Shown: positions 27,059 to 36,027, counted from the stretch's first letter. The stretch is 64,000 nt of DNA from Xenococcus sp. MO_188.B8 (GCA_030065615.1 JASJDR010000005.1:1-64000), one strand, 5' to 3'. Notes: generated by a model not told the origin, from the letters alone. Program-made: numbers and translations.

Positions 27059-27349
27059 AATTTACATAATTGTATACAAAGTTCTACTATCGCCCATTGT
27101 TAGTCATCCTGATTCCTCGTCGGTACTCGACATGGGGTCAGGGGGTTTTCTCGTTCCTTAATTTATCGTTCTGTGAAGAAACAGGTATAATTACCTCCAT
27201 CTATTAGAGAATAAGAAGGCTATTGATTAACTTAAACTGGCTAATAGCCAATCGCAAAGCGATTTCAATCAAAATCATTCAATTCAAAAACGCTTGGTAA
27301 ATCAATCAATTTGATTTTTCCTCCTATTGACTCGTAACTCATAACCATT

Positions 27350-27976
27350 ATGCAAGTTTTTACCCGACCCAGTAGTCCAACCAGCACCGAAGAAGATATT
27401 CGTGAGAGGATTTTACAGGCTGCACTCAAATTATTTGCTCGTAAAGGTTATGATGGCACAACGACCAAAGATTTAGCGAATGCTGCCAAGGTAGCAGAAG
27501 GCACTCTCTTTCGCTATTTTCCTAGTAAAAAAGCAATTCTCATCGAAGTTGCCACCTCTGGTTGGATTGAGATTCTCACAGATCTCTTGACTGAATTAAG
27601 TGAAATGGGTAGCTACCAAGCTATATCTCAAGTGATGCGCCGGAGAATGATTAATATGCATGAAAATGCTGATTTATTACGAGTTTGTTTTATCGAAGCA
27701 CAACATCATAGTGAACTCAGAGAACGCATTCAATCAGAAGTAATAGAGAAAATGACTGATGTAGCAGAAGCATTTTTTGAGACAGCAATGTCTAAAGGGA
27801 TATATCGCGAAATGAGCCCAAAAATAGTTGCTCAAGTCTTTCTCGGCATGTTTGCGATCGCTGGATTTTCTACTGAAACTATTATCGCTCCCAAGGCTTC
27901 CCCTAAAGCCAAGCAAGAAATGGCAGAAGGAATTGCCGATATTTTTCTCCATGGAGTACTTAACAAAGATGAGTAA
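27350..27976 (+). CDS. TetR family transcriptional regulator
   Basis: A 208-aa regulator. The N-terminal helix-turn-helix domain (residues 16-65) contains IRERILQAALKLFARKGYDG and VAEGTLFRYFPSKKAIL. The C-terminal half is a helical ligand-binding domain that I cannot assign. It is followed 128 bp later by the 1-Cys peroxiredoxin gene on the same strand, and is divergent from the M16 gene; either may be its target. The ligand is unknown. Confidence 0.92.
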   Translation: MQVFTRPSSPTSTEEDIRERILQAALKLFARKGYDGTTTKDLANAAKVAEGTLFRYFPSKKAILIEVATSGWIEILTDLLTELSEMGSYQAISQVMRRRMINMHENADLLRVCFIEAQHHSELRERIQSEVIEKMTDVAEAFFETAMSKGIYREMSPKIVAQVFLGMFAIAGFSTETIIAPKASPKAKQEMAEGIADIFLHGVLNKDE

Positions 27977-28104
27977 AAGAAAGCAATTAGATTACGAACA
28001 AATGTCTCGAAATGTTATAAAAAGCGAAAGTCCAAGATTGCCAGGCAGCTTTTATGGGAACATAAACAATTACAAATGCTGACGTAAAATTTTTGGAGGA
28101 TATT

Positions 28105-28743
28105 ATGGCAACACTTAGACTAGGCGACACCGTACCTGACTTTACCCAAGCTTCCAACATGGGCGATATCTCATTTTATGATTGGGCTGGAGATAGCTGG
28201 GTAGTTCTGTTTTCCCACCCTGCTGACTATACTCCTGTTTGCACTACAGAATTAGGGGAAGTTGCCAAGCTGCGATCAGAATTCGAAAAACGTAACGTTA
28301 AAACCATTGCTCTGAGCGTGGATGGAGTGACATCCCATAATGGTTGGATTGGCGATATTAACGAAACTCAAAAGACTACTGTTGACTATCCCATCTTGGC
28401 AGATGAAGATAAAAAGGTTTCCGACCTCTATGACATGATCCATCCTAATGCCGATGCCAAGGTGACAGTAAGAACTGTTTTTGTGATCGATCCCAACAAA
28501 AAACTACGTCTAACTCTGACTTATCCTCCCAGTACAGGCCGTAATTTCCAAGAAATCTTAAGAACCATTGATTCTTTACAACTTACTGACAACTATTCTG
28601 TAGCAACTCCGGTTAATTGGAAAGATGGCGAAGATGTAGTAGTATCTCCTGCTATTCCTACCCCAGAAGCCAAAGCAAAATTCCCCAAAGGAGTTACTGA
28701 AATCAAACCTTATCTCCGGATGACTCCTCAACCAGATAAGTAG
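28105..28743 (+). CDS. 1-Cys peroxiredoxin (Prx6 type)
   Basis: A 212-aa peroxiredoxin. The peroxidatic Cys is in HPADYTPVCTTELGEV. The C-terminal Prx6-type extension (from about residue 165) has no conserved resolving Cys, which marks the 1-Cys class. It reduces H2O2 and lipid peroxides. ATG 28105 follows a strong Shine-Dalgarno (GGAGG at 28095-28099); the upstream in-frame TTG (28093) lies on that site and is rejected. The 2-Cys form lies elsewhere at 40844. Confidence 0.95.
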   Translation: MATLRLGDTVPDFTQASNMGDISFYDWAGDSWVVLFSHPADYTPVCTTELGEVAKLRSEFEKRNVKTIALSVDGVTSHNGWIGDINETQKTTVDYPILADEDKKVSDLYDMIHPNADAKVTVRTVFVIDPNKKLRLTLTYPPSTGRNFQEILRTIDSLQLTDNYSVATPVNWKDGEDVVVSPAIPTPEAKAKFPKGVTEIKPYLRMTPQPDK

Positions 28744-29166
28744 ATTTGACTATCAATTTACTAGTTACTAGTTACTAAGAACAACTAGTAGCTAGTAGGT
28801 AATCAAGTGTGAATTGAGGGATAAGTATCATTAAATTTTCTCTCTCTCTTATAAAGTCTTCCTTAGCTTGAGGAAAAGAAACCTCATCTTCGACCTCTTG
28901 CGAAGCAGAGAAGTCTTTGAGCTCATATAGTTTTGATAGATGGCTTCTCTTCTCTGAACCCACCAGTTCAAAATTGACATCATATTCACCAGGATTTTAT
29001 TTTAAGCCCCTGGAAAATTATTAGTGGTCCGCAAAAAAAATACCCAATATGCGATGATAACCACGGGAGAATTGCGAACTTGGTTTAATATTTCTTGATC
29101 ATCCAAAAATTATTCAATAATTTGCTCAAGCTCCATTTCTGATAGCCTCACTGTTTAAATAAAATA
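28744..29166 (+). other. Intergenic region between peroxiredoxin and kinase genes
   Basis: About 420 bp between two convergent genes. ACTAGTT at 28767-28773 pairs with AACTAGT at 28783-28789 and may stop transcription, although no T-run follows. On the minus strand near 29005-29135 a frame MELEQIIE-stop-FLDDQEILNQVRNSPVVIIA may be a fragment of an old gene. It is too short to identify. Confidence 0.35.
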
Positions 29167-31416
29167 TTAAATTTTCTTAAACTTTAATGCTTGGCTAAGA
29201 GCAATGAATTTTTTTTCTTGAGGTCTTAATCTATCGCCTTTGCCAATTGTCCATTGCAACGCCTCTTGTAATTCTCTTTCATTCAAGAACTGGGATTGAT
29301 CCTGACAATTAGAATCTAACCAGACAAGTAGTTTCTTAGCATAAGGTCTTTTATCTTCTAAGAGCATTCTTGCAACCCATTCTTGGTTAAAAATAGATTG
29401 ATAAATACAGTTATGGATTTTTAACTTTCCCTGCTGATTAACAATTAACCTTGTATTTAGTAGTACTTTCTGAATTTGAGCATCAGTTATTGTTTCCTGG
29501 AGCAAAATTTTTCTGTACTCCAGTAGCAACCAGAAAGAGTCATAATTTTCATTTGTCAGAAGATGCTCACAAACTACCTGAAAATGCTGCACTATCTCCT
29601 GATCTTGAGAATCTTGATTAAAGTAAGTTTGCACAATTTGCTCAATCTGTTGCTCCTCCTTACCTTCAGGAATAGGTGAATTAGAGTCACAGATCAGTTG
29701 ACAAATTTTTTTGGTGAGGAATGGTTGACACTCTGTCCATGAAAGCACCTCTTGAATTACTTTATAAGGGTGTTTAGTTTTCGTTTGTAATTGAGGCCAA
29801 AGTTCTTTGAGAAATTGAGCAACTTCTGTTTTTTCCCGTTCTTCTTCTGCTGAAACCGTTTTATTGTCGTACATATCCCAAACTAAACTATCGATTAGAA
29901 AATTAAACTCTTGTTGACTTAAATCTTTGTTCTCTACCAAAGCGAGTACTATTTGAAGATGTAGCCCACACAAAAGTTGGGATTTATCCTGGCAATCGGA
30001 AGTGAACCAAGAATTCATCACTTTTTCATAGAGTGGCTTAACTACAGTCTCGTTAGGAACCAAAGATGATCTGAAAGCCTGCTTCTCCATTCTTTGGCTA
30101 TCCCATACTAGACTTTCAATCAAGTAGTCAAATTGGTGATTATTTAGCCGATTATTTTCTGCCCAGTTGATTGCCTCTTGCAATTCCTGCCCTTCTATGA
30201 GTTGGGATTTATCCTGGCAATCGGAAGTGAACCAAGAATTCATCACTTTTTCATAGAGTGGCTTAACTACAGTCTCATGATCGTTAGCGTCGTTAGTAAC
30301 CCAACATGGTCTAAAAGCCTCCTTCTCCATTCTTGGGCTATCCCATATTATACTGTCAATCAAGTAGTCAAATTGATTGTTATTTAGCTGATTGTTTTCT
30401 GCCCAGTTGATTGCTTCTTGCATTTCCGACCCTTCAATAAGTTGGGATTGGTCGTTTGAATTAGACTTTTGCCCGTTAGTGAGCTTTAGCTCTGATTGAG
30501 ATTCTTTTTCTAACTGCTTGGATAAATCAAAAGTCCTAGATTTGCGAGTGGAACAAAGCAATAAGTCCAACCACTCTTGCATTCTCTCTGGACGGTTTTC
30601 AGGTTCTATTTCCATCCCTTGGAGAATAGCTTTATTGATGTTGTCGCTCAAAGCAGGATTGAGTTGTTGCGGCGACTCTAATTGCTGATTTTTATATTTA
30701 CGAGCTAGACATGAAGTAGGAATTTTTTTAGTCACTAAAAAATATAGACTAGCTGCCAAACTATAAATATCTACTTGTGGTGTTCTACTATCTATGTCCC
30801 CCCGAGCAATCATCTGTTCCCAAGGGGCGAAACCATCAGTATAGCCAGGATTGGCAGTATAGCTAAGATTAGTAAGGGTTATGGCAATTTCAGTAGCAAT
30901 ACCAAAGTCAATGAGCATAGCAATATTATGATCGGGACGAACCATAATATTGCCAGGTTTGACATCGCGATGAATAATATTATTTTGATGACAATAAATT
31001 AAGGCTGAACCAATTTGTCTAATATACTCAACTGCTTCAGCTTCTGATAAGCTATCTCCCCGTAAAACAACTTTTTTTAAATCTTCACCTTCAATAAAAC
31101 TCATCAGCATACAGGGAAGACCATTTTCTTCAAAGTAATCAATTACATGGACGATATTTGGATGAGGATTTCGACATAGTTTAGCTAGAATTTTAGCTTC
31201 CTTTTCAAATCCTCGGATATACTTCAAGTACTTCCTTGTTCCTTGTAATTCTGGATTTGGAGTCTTAATTACGCTGAAAAATTCTAAATGAATATGATTG
31301 ACTTTATAAGCAATTCCAAATCCGCCATTGCCTAATTTTTCCTTGATTTCATAGGGACGGCTTCTGAATTTATATCCAGGTTGCCAGGGCTTTTTGATTT
31401 TTATGTTGCGTTTCAT
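29167..31416 (-). CDS. Ser/Thr protein kinase with tandem helical C-terminal repeats
   Basis: A 749-aa protein. An N-terminal Hanks-type kinase domain (about 16-290) has all main motifs: GNGGFGIAYKV, the VIK Lys, HRDVKPGNIMV and IDFGIATEI. After residue 320 come imperfect helical repeats of about 75-85 residues: SQLIEGSEMQEAINWAENNQ, SQLIEGQELQEAINWAENNR, SQLLCGLHLQIVLALVENKD and, at the end, SQFLNERELQEALQWTIGKG. Each has a W-A-E-N-x-x-L motif then Q-x-x-F. These look like the effector-associated or docking helical units seen in cyanobacterial kinases and STAND proteins. Two DNA units are recent copies. Soluble, no membrane span. Confidence 0.9.
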   Translation of the reverse strand: MKRNIKIKKPWQPGYKFRSRPYEIKEKLGNGGFGIAYKVNHIHLEFFSVIKTPNPELQGTRKYLKYIRGFEKEAKILAKLCRNPHPNIVHVIDYFEENGLPCMLMSFIEGEDLKKVVLRGDSLSEAEAVEYIRQIGSALIYCHQNNIIHRDVKPGNIMVRPDHNIAMLIDFGIATEIAITLTNLSYTANPGYTDGFAPWEQMIARGDIDSRTPQVDIYSLAASLYFLVTKKIPTSCLARKYKNQQLESPQQLNPALSDNINKAILQGMEIEPENRPERMQEWLDLLLCSTRKSRTFDLSKQLEKESQSELKLTNGQKSNSNDQSQLIEGSEMQEAINWAENNQLNNNQFDYLIDSIIWDSPRMEKEAFRPCWVTNDANDHETVVKPLYEKVMNSWFTSDCQDKSQLIEGQELQEAINWAENNRLNNHQFDYLIESLVWDSQRMEKQAFRSSLVPNETVVKPLYEKVMNSWFTSDCQDKSQLLCGLHLQIVLALVENKDLSQQEFNFLIDSLVWDMYDNKTVSAEEEREKTEVAQFLKELWPQLQTKTKHPYKVIQEVLSWTECQPFLTKKICQLICDSNSPIPEGKEEQQIEQIVQTYFNQDSQDQEIVQHFQVVCEHLLTNENYDSFWLLLEYRKILLQETITDAQIQKVLLNTRLIVNQQGKLKIHNCIYQSIFNQEWVARMLLEDKRPYAKKLLVWLDSNCQDQSQFLNERELQEALQWTIGKGDRLRPQEKKFIALSQALKFKKI
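29976..30276. repeat. 76-bp identical direct repeats inside the kinase gene
   Basis: 29976-30051 and 30201-30276 are identical over 76 bp, 225 bp apart (75 codons), so the frame is kept. The rest of the unit is about 80-90% similar by eye. This is a recent in-frame duplication of one repeat. Confidence 0.9.
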
Positions 31417-32101
31417 TCGTGATCTTGATTGTTCTTGATCTTGATTGTTCTTGATGCTTTTCCTTTTTGATACTTCTCATTAGTGCTATTTTTTTTATTT
31501 AGCTTGTACAACAACTATTAGTTTCTCATGATGACAGTCACTCTTTGACAGAGAATAATATTGTTAAAGTTATAGAGATCCTGAGTTAGAGTCTCATTAC
31601 TACTCCTGTCGGAGAATTTTAGTTTTCTGCAAGACAGTTGTTGAGTCTTTCTAGTAAGGACATGGCTAGTCTAACTATCATTCGAGCTTTACTCATAGCA
31701 AGATTTTGGTTATGGCAATTTGATTTAGTTTAGAGGATCTCTAATCTATTTAAGATGATCCTACCTTATGTTCGACTAATGTATTACACTCATTATGATA
31801 AATTAATGTATCGAAATCGTAACAAGCCAGTTGAAGTATAGAAACTCTACTTCTGAAGTAATTAAGAGGCAATTTTTAAAAGTTTGCGATCGCAGAATCA
31901 GAGAATACTTACGTAATATATAACAGTACTGATCGACAAAAATCTGCCATATTTAATAGTTTAATGCTGCGTCCTCACAAGTTCTTCAATTTATTTGTCT
32001 ATCTTGAAAGCAGAAAGAGCGAAGAGGGAGATATTCTATATGATATTGAAATAAATTATGATTGGCTTCAGTAAAGTAAATGGGCGTAATGGGAGCTAAC
32101 C
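31417..32101 (+). other. Intergenic region with short tandem repeat
   Basis: No gene in 685 bp. GATCTTGATTGTTCTT occurs twice in tandem at about 31421-31452, overlapping the kinase upstream region. The rest is AT-rich and should hold promoters for the divergent kinase and CBS genes. I see no riboswitch-like element. Confidence 0.4.
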
Positions 32102-32602
32102 ATGAAAGCAGCAGATATTATGACCAAAAAATTAGTCACTATCAATAGTTTGGCCACTATTACCGAAGCAGCTAGAGTTATGACACAACATAATCTACGA
32201 GCTTTAATTGTTGAGCGCACTTGCGATCAAGATGCTTATGGGATCATCACCGAAACTGATATTGCACAAACGATCGCTCAAACTCACAACCCTGAAGCAA
32301 TTTATGTCTGCCAAGTAATGACTAAGCCTTGTATTGTCGTCAATCCCGATCTGGGGGTAGAACATATTGCCAAATTATTTGCTAGAGCCAAAATTCGCAT
32401 CGCACCAGTAATTAAAGACGAACTATTGGGGATTGTTTCTCTGACCGATATCTTGACCAAAACCAATTGTTTAATCCCTTTTCAAGACCAATCAACATCT
32501 CAAAAACTAGAACAATTAACCGAACTACCTCTAGATGAAGCAAGAGCTACAGAACTAGAAACCATAGCAGATCACATCTACGAAAATTGGTGTAGCGGTT
32601 AA
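32102..32602 (+). CDS. Tandem CBS-domain protein
   Basis: A 166-aa protein of two CBS domains (about 1-60 and 70-125), with VKAADIMTKKL-type and CQVMTKPCIVVNPDL-type CBS starts. A CBS pair normally binds AMP, ADP, ATP or SAM and senses energy state. The C-terminal 40 residues are helical and lack CP12 motifs. It precedes the CBS-CP12 gene by 48 bp on the same strand and resembles its CBS part, so the pair probably arose by duplication and forms an operon. Confidence 0.92.
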   Translation: MKAADIMTKKLVTINSLATITEAARVMTQHNLRALIVERTCDQDAYGIITETDIAQTIAQTHNPEAIYVCQVMTKPCIVVNPDLGVEHIAKLFARAKIRIAPVIKDELLGIVSLTDILTKTNCLIPFQDQSTSQKLEQLTELPLDEARATELETIADHIYENWCSG

Positions 32603-32650
32603 AAAATAATTCAAATTCTTTTGAAAACACAACATGGGAGAAACTAAAAG

Positions 32651-33295
32651 ATGAAAGTCGCAGACATTATGAGCACAAAAGTCATCACCATTCGTAGTTT
32701 TGCCACAGTAACCCATGCGGTGAAGCTAATGCGAGATCATGGTTTAAGTTCACTAATAGTCGATCGCTTGGATGAATCAGATAGCTATGGCATTGTGACC
32801 GAGACCGACATTATCTATAAAGTAGCAGCTAAAGGATATGATCCTGACGAGGTTAGGGTTTGTGAAATTATGACTAAACCCTGTATAGTAGTCAACCCCG
32901 ATCTCAGCACCAAATCCGTCGCCCAACTTTTTGCTAATACCGGTATTCGTCGCGCCCCCATCATCAGAGATCAACTTTTAGGTGTGATCTCCACTACCGA
33001 TTTACTGCTGAGAAGTAACTTTGTGGAAAAACCCAGCGCAGTCTTACTCCAAGAACAGATCGAACGCAAAATTGCCGATGCCCGTAGAATTTGTGCCGAA
33101 CAGGGTTTTACTTCGAAAGAATGTGCCACTGCTTGGGATCTAGTTGAAGAGTTACAGGCAGAGGAAGCTCATCAACAAGAATCAGAACTCAAACAAACAG
33201 CTTTTGACGAATATTGTCAAGAACATCCAGAAGCTCAAGATATCTGGCGATACGATCCTTGGTTTTGCCATTGGGAAGAAGAAGTACCTGCTTAA
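32651..33295 (+). CDS. CBS-CP12 fusion protein
   Basis: A 214-aa protein. Residues 1-125 are a CBS pair. Residues 135-200 are a CP12-like domain: RICAEQGFTSKECATAWDLV and EELQAEEAHQ match the CP12 N-terminal Cys pair (C148, C158) and the A-W-D-x-V-E-E-L core. The C-terminal region YCQEHPEA keeps one Cys (C189), but the usual E-C-R-x-Y-D end is replaced by DIWRYDPWFCHWEEE, whose Cys is C206. CP12 binds GAPDH and PRK to switch off the Calvin cycle; CBS-CP12 fusions are known in cyanobacteria and probably link this to adenylate levels. No membrane span. Confidence 0.9.
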   Translation: MKVADIMSTKVITIRSFATVTHAVKLMRDHGLSSLIVDRLDESDSYGIVTETDIIYKVAAKGYDPDEVRVCEIMTKPCIVVNPDLSTKSVAQLFANTGIRRAPIIRDQLLGVISTTDLLLRSNFVEKPSAVLLQEQIERKIADARRICAEQGFTSKECATAWDLVEELQAEEAHQQESELKQTAFDEYCQEHPEAQDIWRYDPWFCHWEEEVPA

Positions 33296-33599
33296 CTCTT
33301 TGCGTAGTGTTCAGATGTGGCGTATTTGGCAAGCTCATAATCTTATTGAACAGTTGTGGACAATCTTGAAATCGGTCTTGGCAATCGGCTTGATGCGACT
33401 TCGCGGTGATGGTCTTTACACTGGCTTACTCGTTAAGATTATGGCTTATTTATTTTTCACCTCTTTTCAATATTGTCCTGGTTTTCGTCATCTTTCTTTA
33501 ACCCAGATTATGCGTAAATTAAGGCGTGAATGTAATTTACTGCAATTACTGAGTGAGCATTTTCATCTTGATTTCCTGGGAATTACAGCTATTTCTTAG
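33296..33599 (+). pseudogene. Transposase C-terminal remnant
   Basis: After the CBS-CP12 stop, a frame to 33599 reads WRIWQAHNLIEQLWTILKSV, then KIMAYLFFTSFQYCPG and KLRRECNLLQLLSEHFHLDF. This is the C-terminal part of a DDE transposase of IS4-like type (W..R..IEQ.W..LKS followed by KV.AYL). The N-terminal catalytic part is missing and no terminal inverted repeats were seen. It is a relic, not a gene. Confidence 0.6.
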
Positions 33600-33638
33600 C
33601 TTTCACCTTCTTTCTGAATTATCAGTAGGTTAACTTTT

Positions 33639-34280
33639 CTATGGTGCTAACCTTTGAATTTCCCAAGCAGATTCGGTATCGGCGCGAGAATATAAAAAGC
33701 GATCGTGTAGTCGATTCTCTCTACCTTGCCAAAATTCAAAACTATGGGGTACAACTCGGTAACCACCCCAAGCTGAAGGAAGGGGAATTTCTTGGTTGTG
33801 AAACTTGCGTTTAATCTCATCAAATTTTAATTCCAGTATTTTGCGCGATGAGATGACCGTACTTTGTTGGGAACACCAGGCACCGATTTGACTACCTCTG
33901 GGACGGGTAGCAAAATACTTTAAAGATTCGGCAGGAGAAATTTTAGTAGCAGTGCCAGATATTTCTAGCTGACGTTGTAAAGCTTTCCAGAAAAATAGCA
34001 GTGATACCTGAGAATTTGCTTCAATTTGGCGAGCTTTAGTGCTTTCGTAGTTAGTAAAAAAAACCAATCCCTGGCGATCAAAATACTTTAATAGTACCAT
34101 CCGTTGTGAAGGCTGACCAGTAGGGGAAACTGTTGCTAAACTCATGGCATTAGGATCGGGGAGATTGGCAGTACAAGCTTGTTGAAACCAGAGTTCAAAT
34201 TGCTTAAAAGGATCGCGATCAAGCTCTTCGCGTCTGAGACCTTTGAGGGTATATTCTTGCCTTAAATTGCCGATATCCAT
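33639..34280 (-). CDS. pdxH: Pyridoxamine 5'-phosphate oxidase
   Basis: A 213-aa FMN enzyme that oxidises pyridoxine or pyridoxamine 5'-phosphate to PLP. Motifs include DPNAMSLATVSPTGQPSQRM, LKYFDRQGLVFFTNYESTKA, RGSQIGAWCSQQSTVI and the C-terminal WGGYRVVPHSFEFWQGRENR plus LHDRFLYSR. Length is normal. It is 30 bp upstream of the L,D-transpeptidase on the same strand, but the two roles are unrelated. Confidence 0.96.
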   Translation of the reverse strand: MDIGNLRQEYTLKGLRREELDRDPFKQFELWFQQACTANLPDPNAMSLATVSPTGQPSQRMVLLKYFDRQGLVFFTNYESTKARQIEANSQVSLLFFWKALQRQLEISGTATKISPAESLKYFATRPRGSQIGAWCSQQSTVISSRKILELKFDEIKRKFHNQEIPLPSAWGGYRVVPHSFEFWQGRENRLHDRFLYSRADTESAWEIQRLAP

Positions 34281-34310
34281 AGTTTAGAAAAGAGTGGGCT
34301 TGAATTCATT

Positions 34311-34847
34311 TTACTGATGAATAATCACAGGCGTACCTAATTTCGTCCAATCAAATAGCCATTGAGCATTATTCACGGGAAGATTTATACAACCATGACT
34401 GACTGGTGTCCCAAAATTGTTGTGCCAGTATGCACCATGAAGAGCATAACCACGATCAAAGTAAAGTACGTTGGGAACATCAGGAATATCGTAGTCGGCA
34501 CCGCGCATTCGATCTTGAAGATATTTTCTTTGAATAGAGTAAATTCCGGGATGAGTCGGGGTTGTCGCTCTACCTGAAGAAACGATAGTTGTAAAGGCTT
34601 GATTGCTACCTTCCCAAGCAAATAAATACTGGTCAGAAAGATCGACTTCTATCCACTTGTGACCTCCTTGCTTGAGGTTTTCAATTCTTTGAGCAATTGT
34701 ATTTTCTAAGGTTGGATTAGCCAATACTACATTAGCCAAGAGCCAAGATTCACCAATAATCAAAGCTGCGATCGCACTCATTAGACAAGCGATCTCAAAG
34801 AGATCCGCTTTGCGAGCCGCGCGTCCTTGCGTCTTCTGCGAAATCAA
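34311..34847 (-). CDS. L,D-transpeptidase (YkuD), 5' end disturbed by a repeat
   Basis: The catalytic domain is complete: HGAYWHNNFGTPVSHGCINL holds the S-H-G-C-I-N catalytic motif. It cross-links peptidoglycan in the periplasm. The start is a problem. A strong Shine-Dalgarno AAGGAGGT (34881-34888) precedes ATG 34872, but that frame reads MRSSLFQVFDFAEDARTRGS... and stops at 34795. The transpeptidase frame is shifted by one base and begins at TTG 34847 or ATG 34781, the latter 14 nt after that stop. A REP-like unit lies exactly at the shift (34795-34845). The gene is either broken, re-initiated, or has a repeat-encoded N-terminus. Confidence 0.85.
   Translation of the reverse strand: MISQKTQGRAARKADLFEIACLMSAIAALIIGESWLLANVVLANPTLENTIAQRIENLKQGGHKWIEVDLSDQYLFAWEGSNQAFTTIVSSGRATTPTHPGIYSIQRKYLQDRMRGADYDIPDVPNVLYFDRGYALHGAYWHNNFGTPVSHGCINLPVNNAQWLFDWTKLGTPVIIHQ
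34795..34845. repeat. REP-like unit overlapping the L,D-transpeptidase start
   Basis: Contains AGATCCGCTTTGCGAG, close to AGATCCGCTTTGCGGG at 35893-35908. It encodes the N-terminal stretch GRAARKADLFEIA if the TTG start is used. See the finding on the disturbed start. Confidence 0.6.
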
Positions 34848-34948
34848 ATACCTGAAATAAGCTACTCCTCATGATTTGGCACCTCCTTGATTAAGATTTC
34901 TCATACCGTTTCTTAATAACTAAGTCTCAAATTACCCTCACTTTTAGA

Positions 34949-35458
34949 CTAGCAAAATAGTTTGAGTATTTTGTGAAAACTGTCTGGGATTTTGTTGAGA
35001 AAAAAAGACCACCCTTGAGCGTAGTTCCACTTAATCAGAAAAATCATAAAAAAACCCTGTTGAATCTTTGCTGCTTTAGGATTAGCATGAACATACTGTA
35101 GGATGTTTAGTGCTCTTTGATAGTCTGTGTTCTCGAAACCGCTGCTATGATATCGCTTTTCCCAGAAATGCCCTGTTCTATTTAGCATCCGATTAAAACA
35201 CATAGCTGTGTACCAGCTGAGCCAATGCATAATACGCGGTAAATCATCTGGTTGTTTTGGTTCAAGCAAATAGTGAACATGGTTGCTCATGATGCACAGA
35301 GCGTAAAGTTTGAAGTTAAACTTCTCTTTTGATTTTTTTAGGGCATATAAGAGCACCTCACGGCATTCATGACGACTTAGCTTAAATTCTCGGTTATTAC
35401 AGCGAACAGTGACATGGTAACAGTAATTAGACTTAAGATCGCGGGGTTTTCGAGACAT
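34949..35458 (-). pseudogene. REP-associated tyrosine transposase (RAYT), C-terminus decayed
   Basis: The N-terminal three quarters match RAYT/Y1 transposases: MSRKPRDLKSNYCYHVTVRC, the HUH motif in IMSNHVHYLLEP, GHFWEKRYHSSGF, and the catalytic Tyr in ILQYVHANPKAA. After QQGFF the frame diverges. Adding one T to the T7 run at about 35049-35055 would give GFFYDFSD, the family consensus, then a stop. So it looks frameshifted, with a second later lesion. ATG 35458 is the start. RAYTs mobilise REP hairpins; such units lie on both sides (34795-34845 and 35828-35932). Confidence 0.8.
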
Positions 35459-35473
35459 ATTTTCAGTTATCAC

Positions 35474-36027
35474 TAATTAATGATAACTAACAAATAAATA
35501 ATTATAGGCAAAGTTATTAATCATAAATTTTTCTACGACTAAAAGCTTCATGACTTAAGCTAGAAATATTGTTAGGAAAGTCAGGAGAAAGAGAAAGGGG
35601 TAAAGGGAAAAGGAATTATAATTCACTTTTTAGCCATTATTATTAATTTATTTTTTACTTTTGCAAGAGGTCTATTGTAGTTTAATTAAAAGCAAAAAAA
35701 TTAGCTAATTTTATTAATTGATCTTCGCTTAAATTATCTATTTCTTATTTGAGCTTTTCTCGTAACGTATAGATTTCTTAGATTCAAAGATAGTATTTTA
35801 TAATTGTATTTTGGAAGGATTTAAAAATGCGATCACGAAGTGCCAGCCTTCGGCTGATCGCGCAGCGCCTCGCTTGCCGAGACCTCGAAGAGATCCGCTT
35901 TGCGGGTCGCGCAGCGCCAGGCTTTGCCTGATTGCCTAAAGTTAAGTTCCATAACACGATCGCAAATTTTCGATGTTCCCTCTTCCCTAGAACAGAGCGT
36001 TTATGTGACTCACCAGTCTGAAAATTG
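35474..36027 (+). other. Intergenic region between RAYT and YchJ-like gene
   Basis: About 550 bp, very AT-rich except for the REP cluster (35828-35932). A 101-codon minus-strand frame (35784-36089) here is made mostly of repeat sequence and is not a gene. Confidence 0.5.
35828..35932. repeat. Array of four REP-like hairpins
   Basis: Successive hairpins: CAGCC-TTC-GGCTG, CTCG-CTTGC-CGAG, CCGC-TTT-GCGG and CAGGC-TTT-GCCTG. Two are preceded by TCGCGCAGCGCC. The stems differ but remain paired, so the structure is kept while sequence changes. It is the largest REP cluster in the window and lies about 370 bp upstream of the RAYT gene. Confidence 0.8.

Noticed and set aside
29005-29135. Possible small minus-strand gene between peroxiredoxin and kinase
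   Set aside because: Interrupted by a stop after eight codons and not similar to a family I know; mentioned only as a possible relic.
33144-33295. Plus-strand frame upstream of the transposase remnant
   Set aside because: This part only overlaps the CBS-CP12 gene in another frame; only the segment after 33296 looks like transposase.
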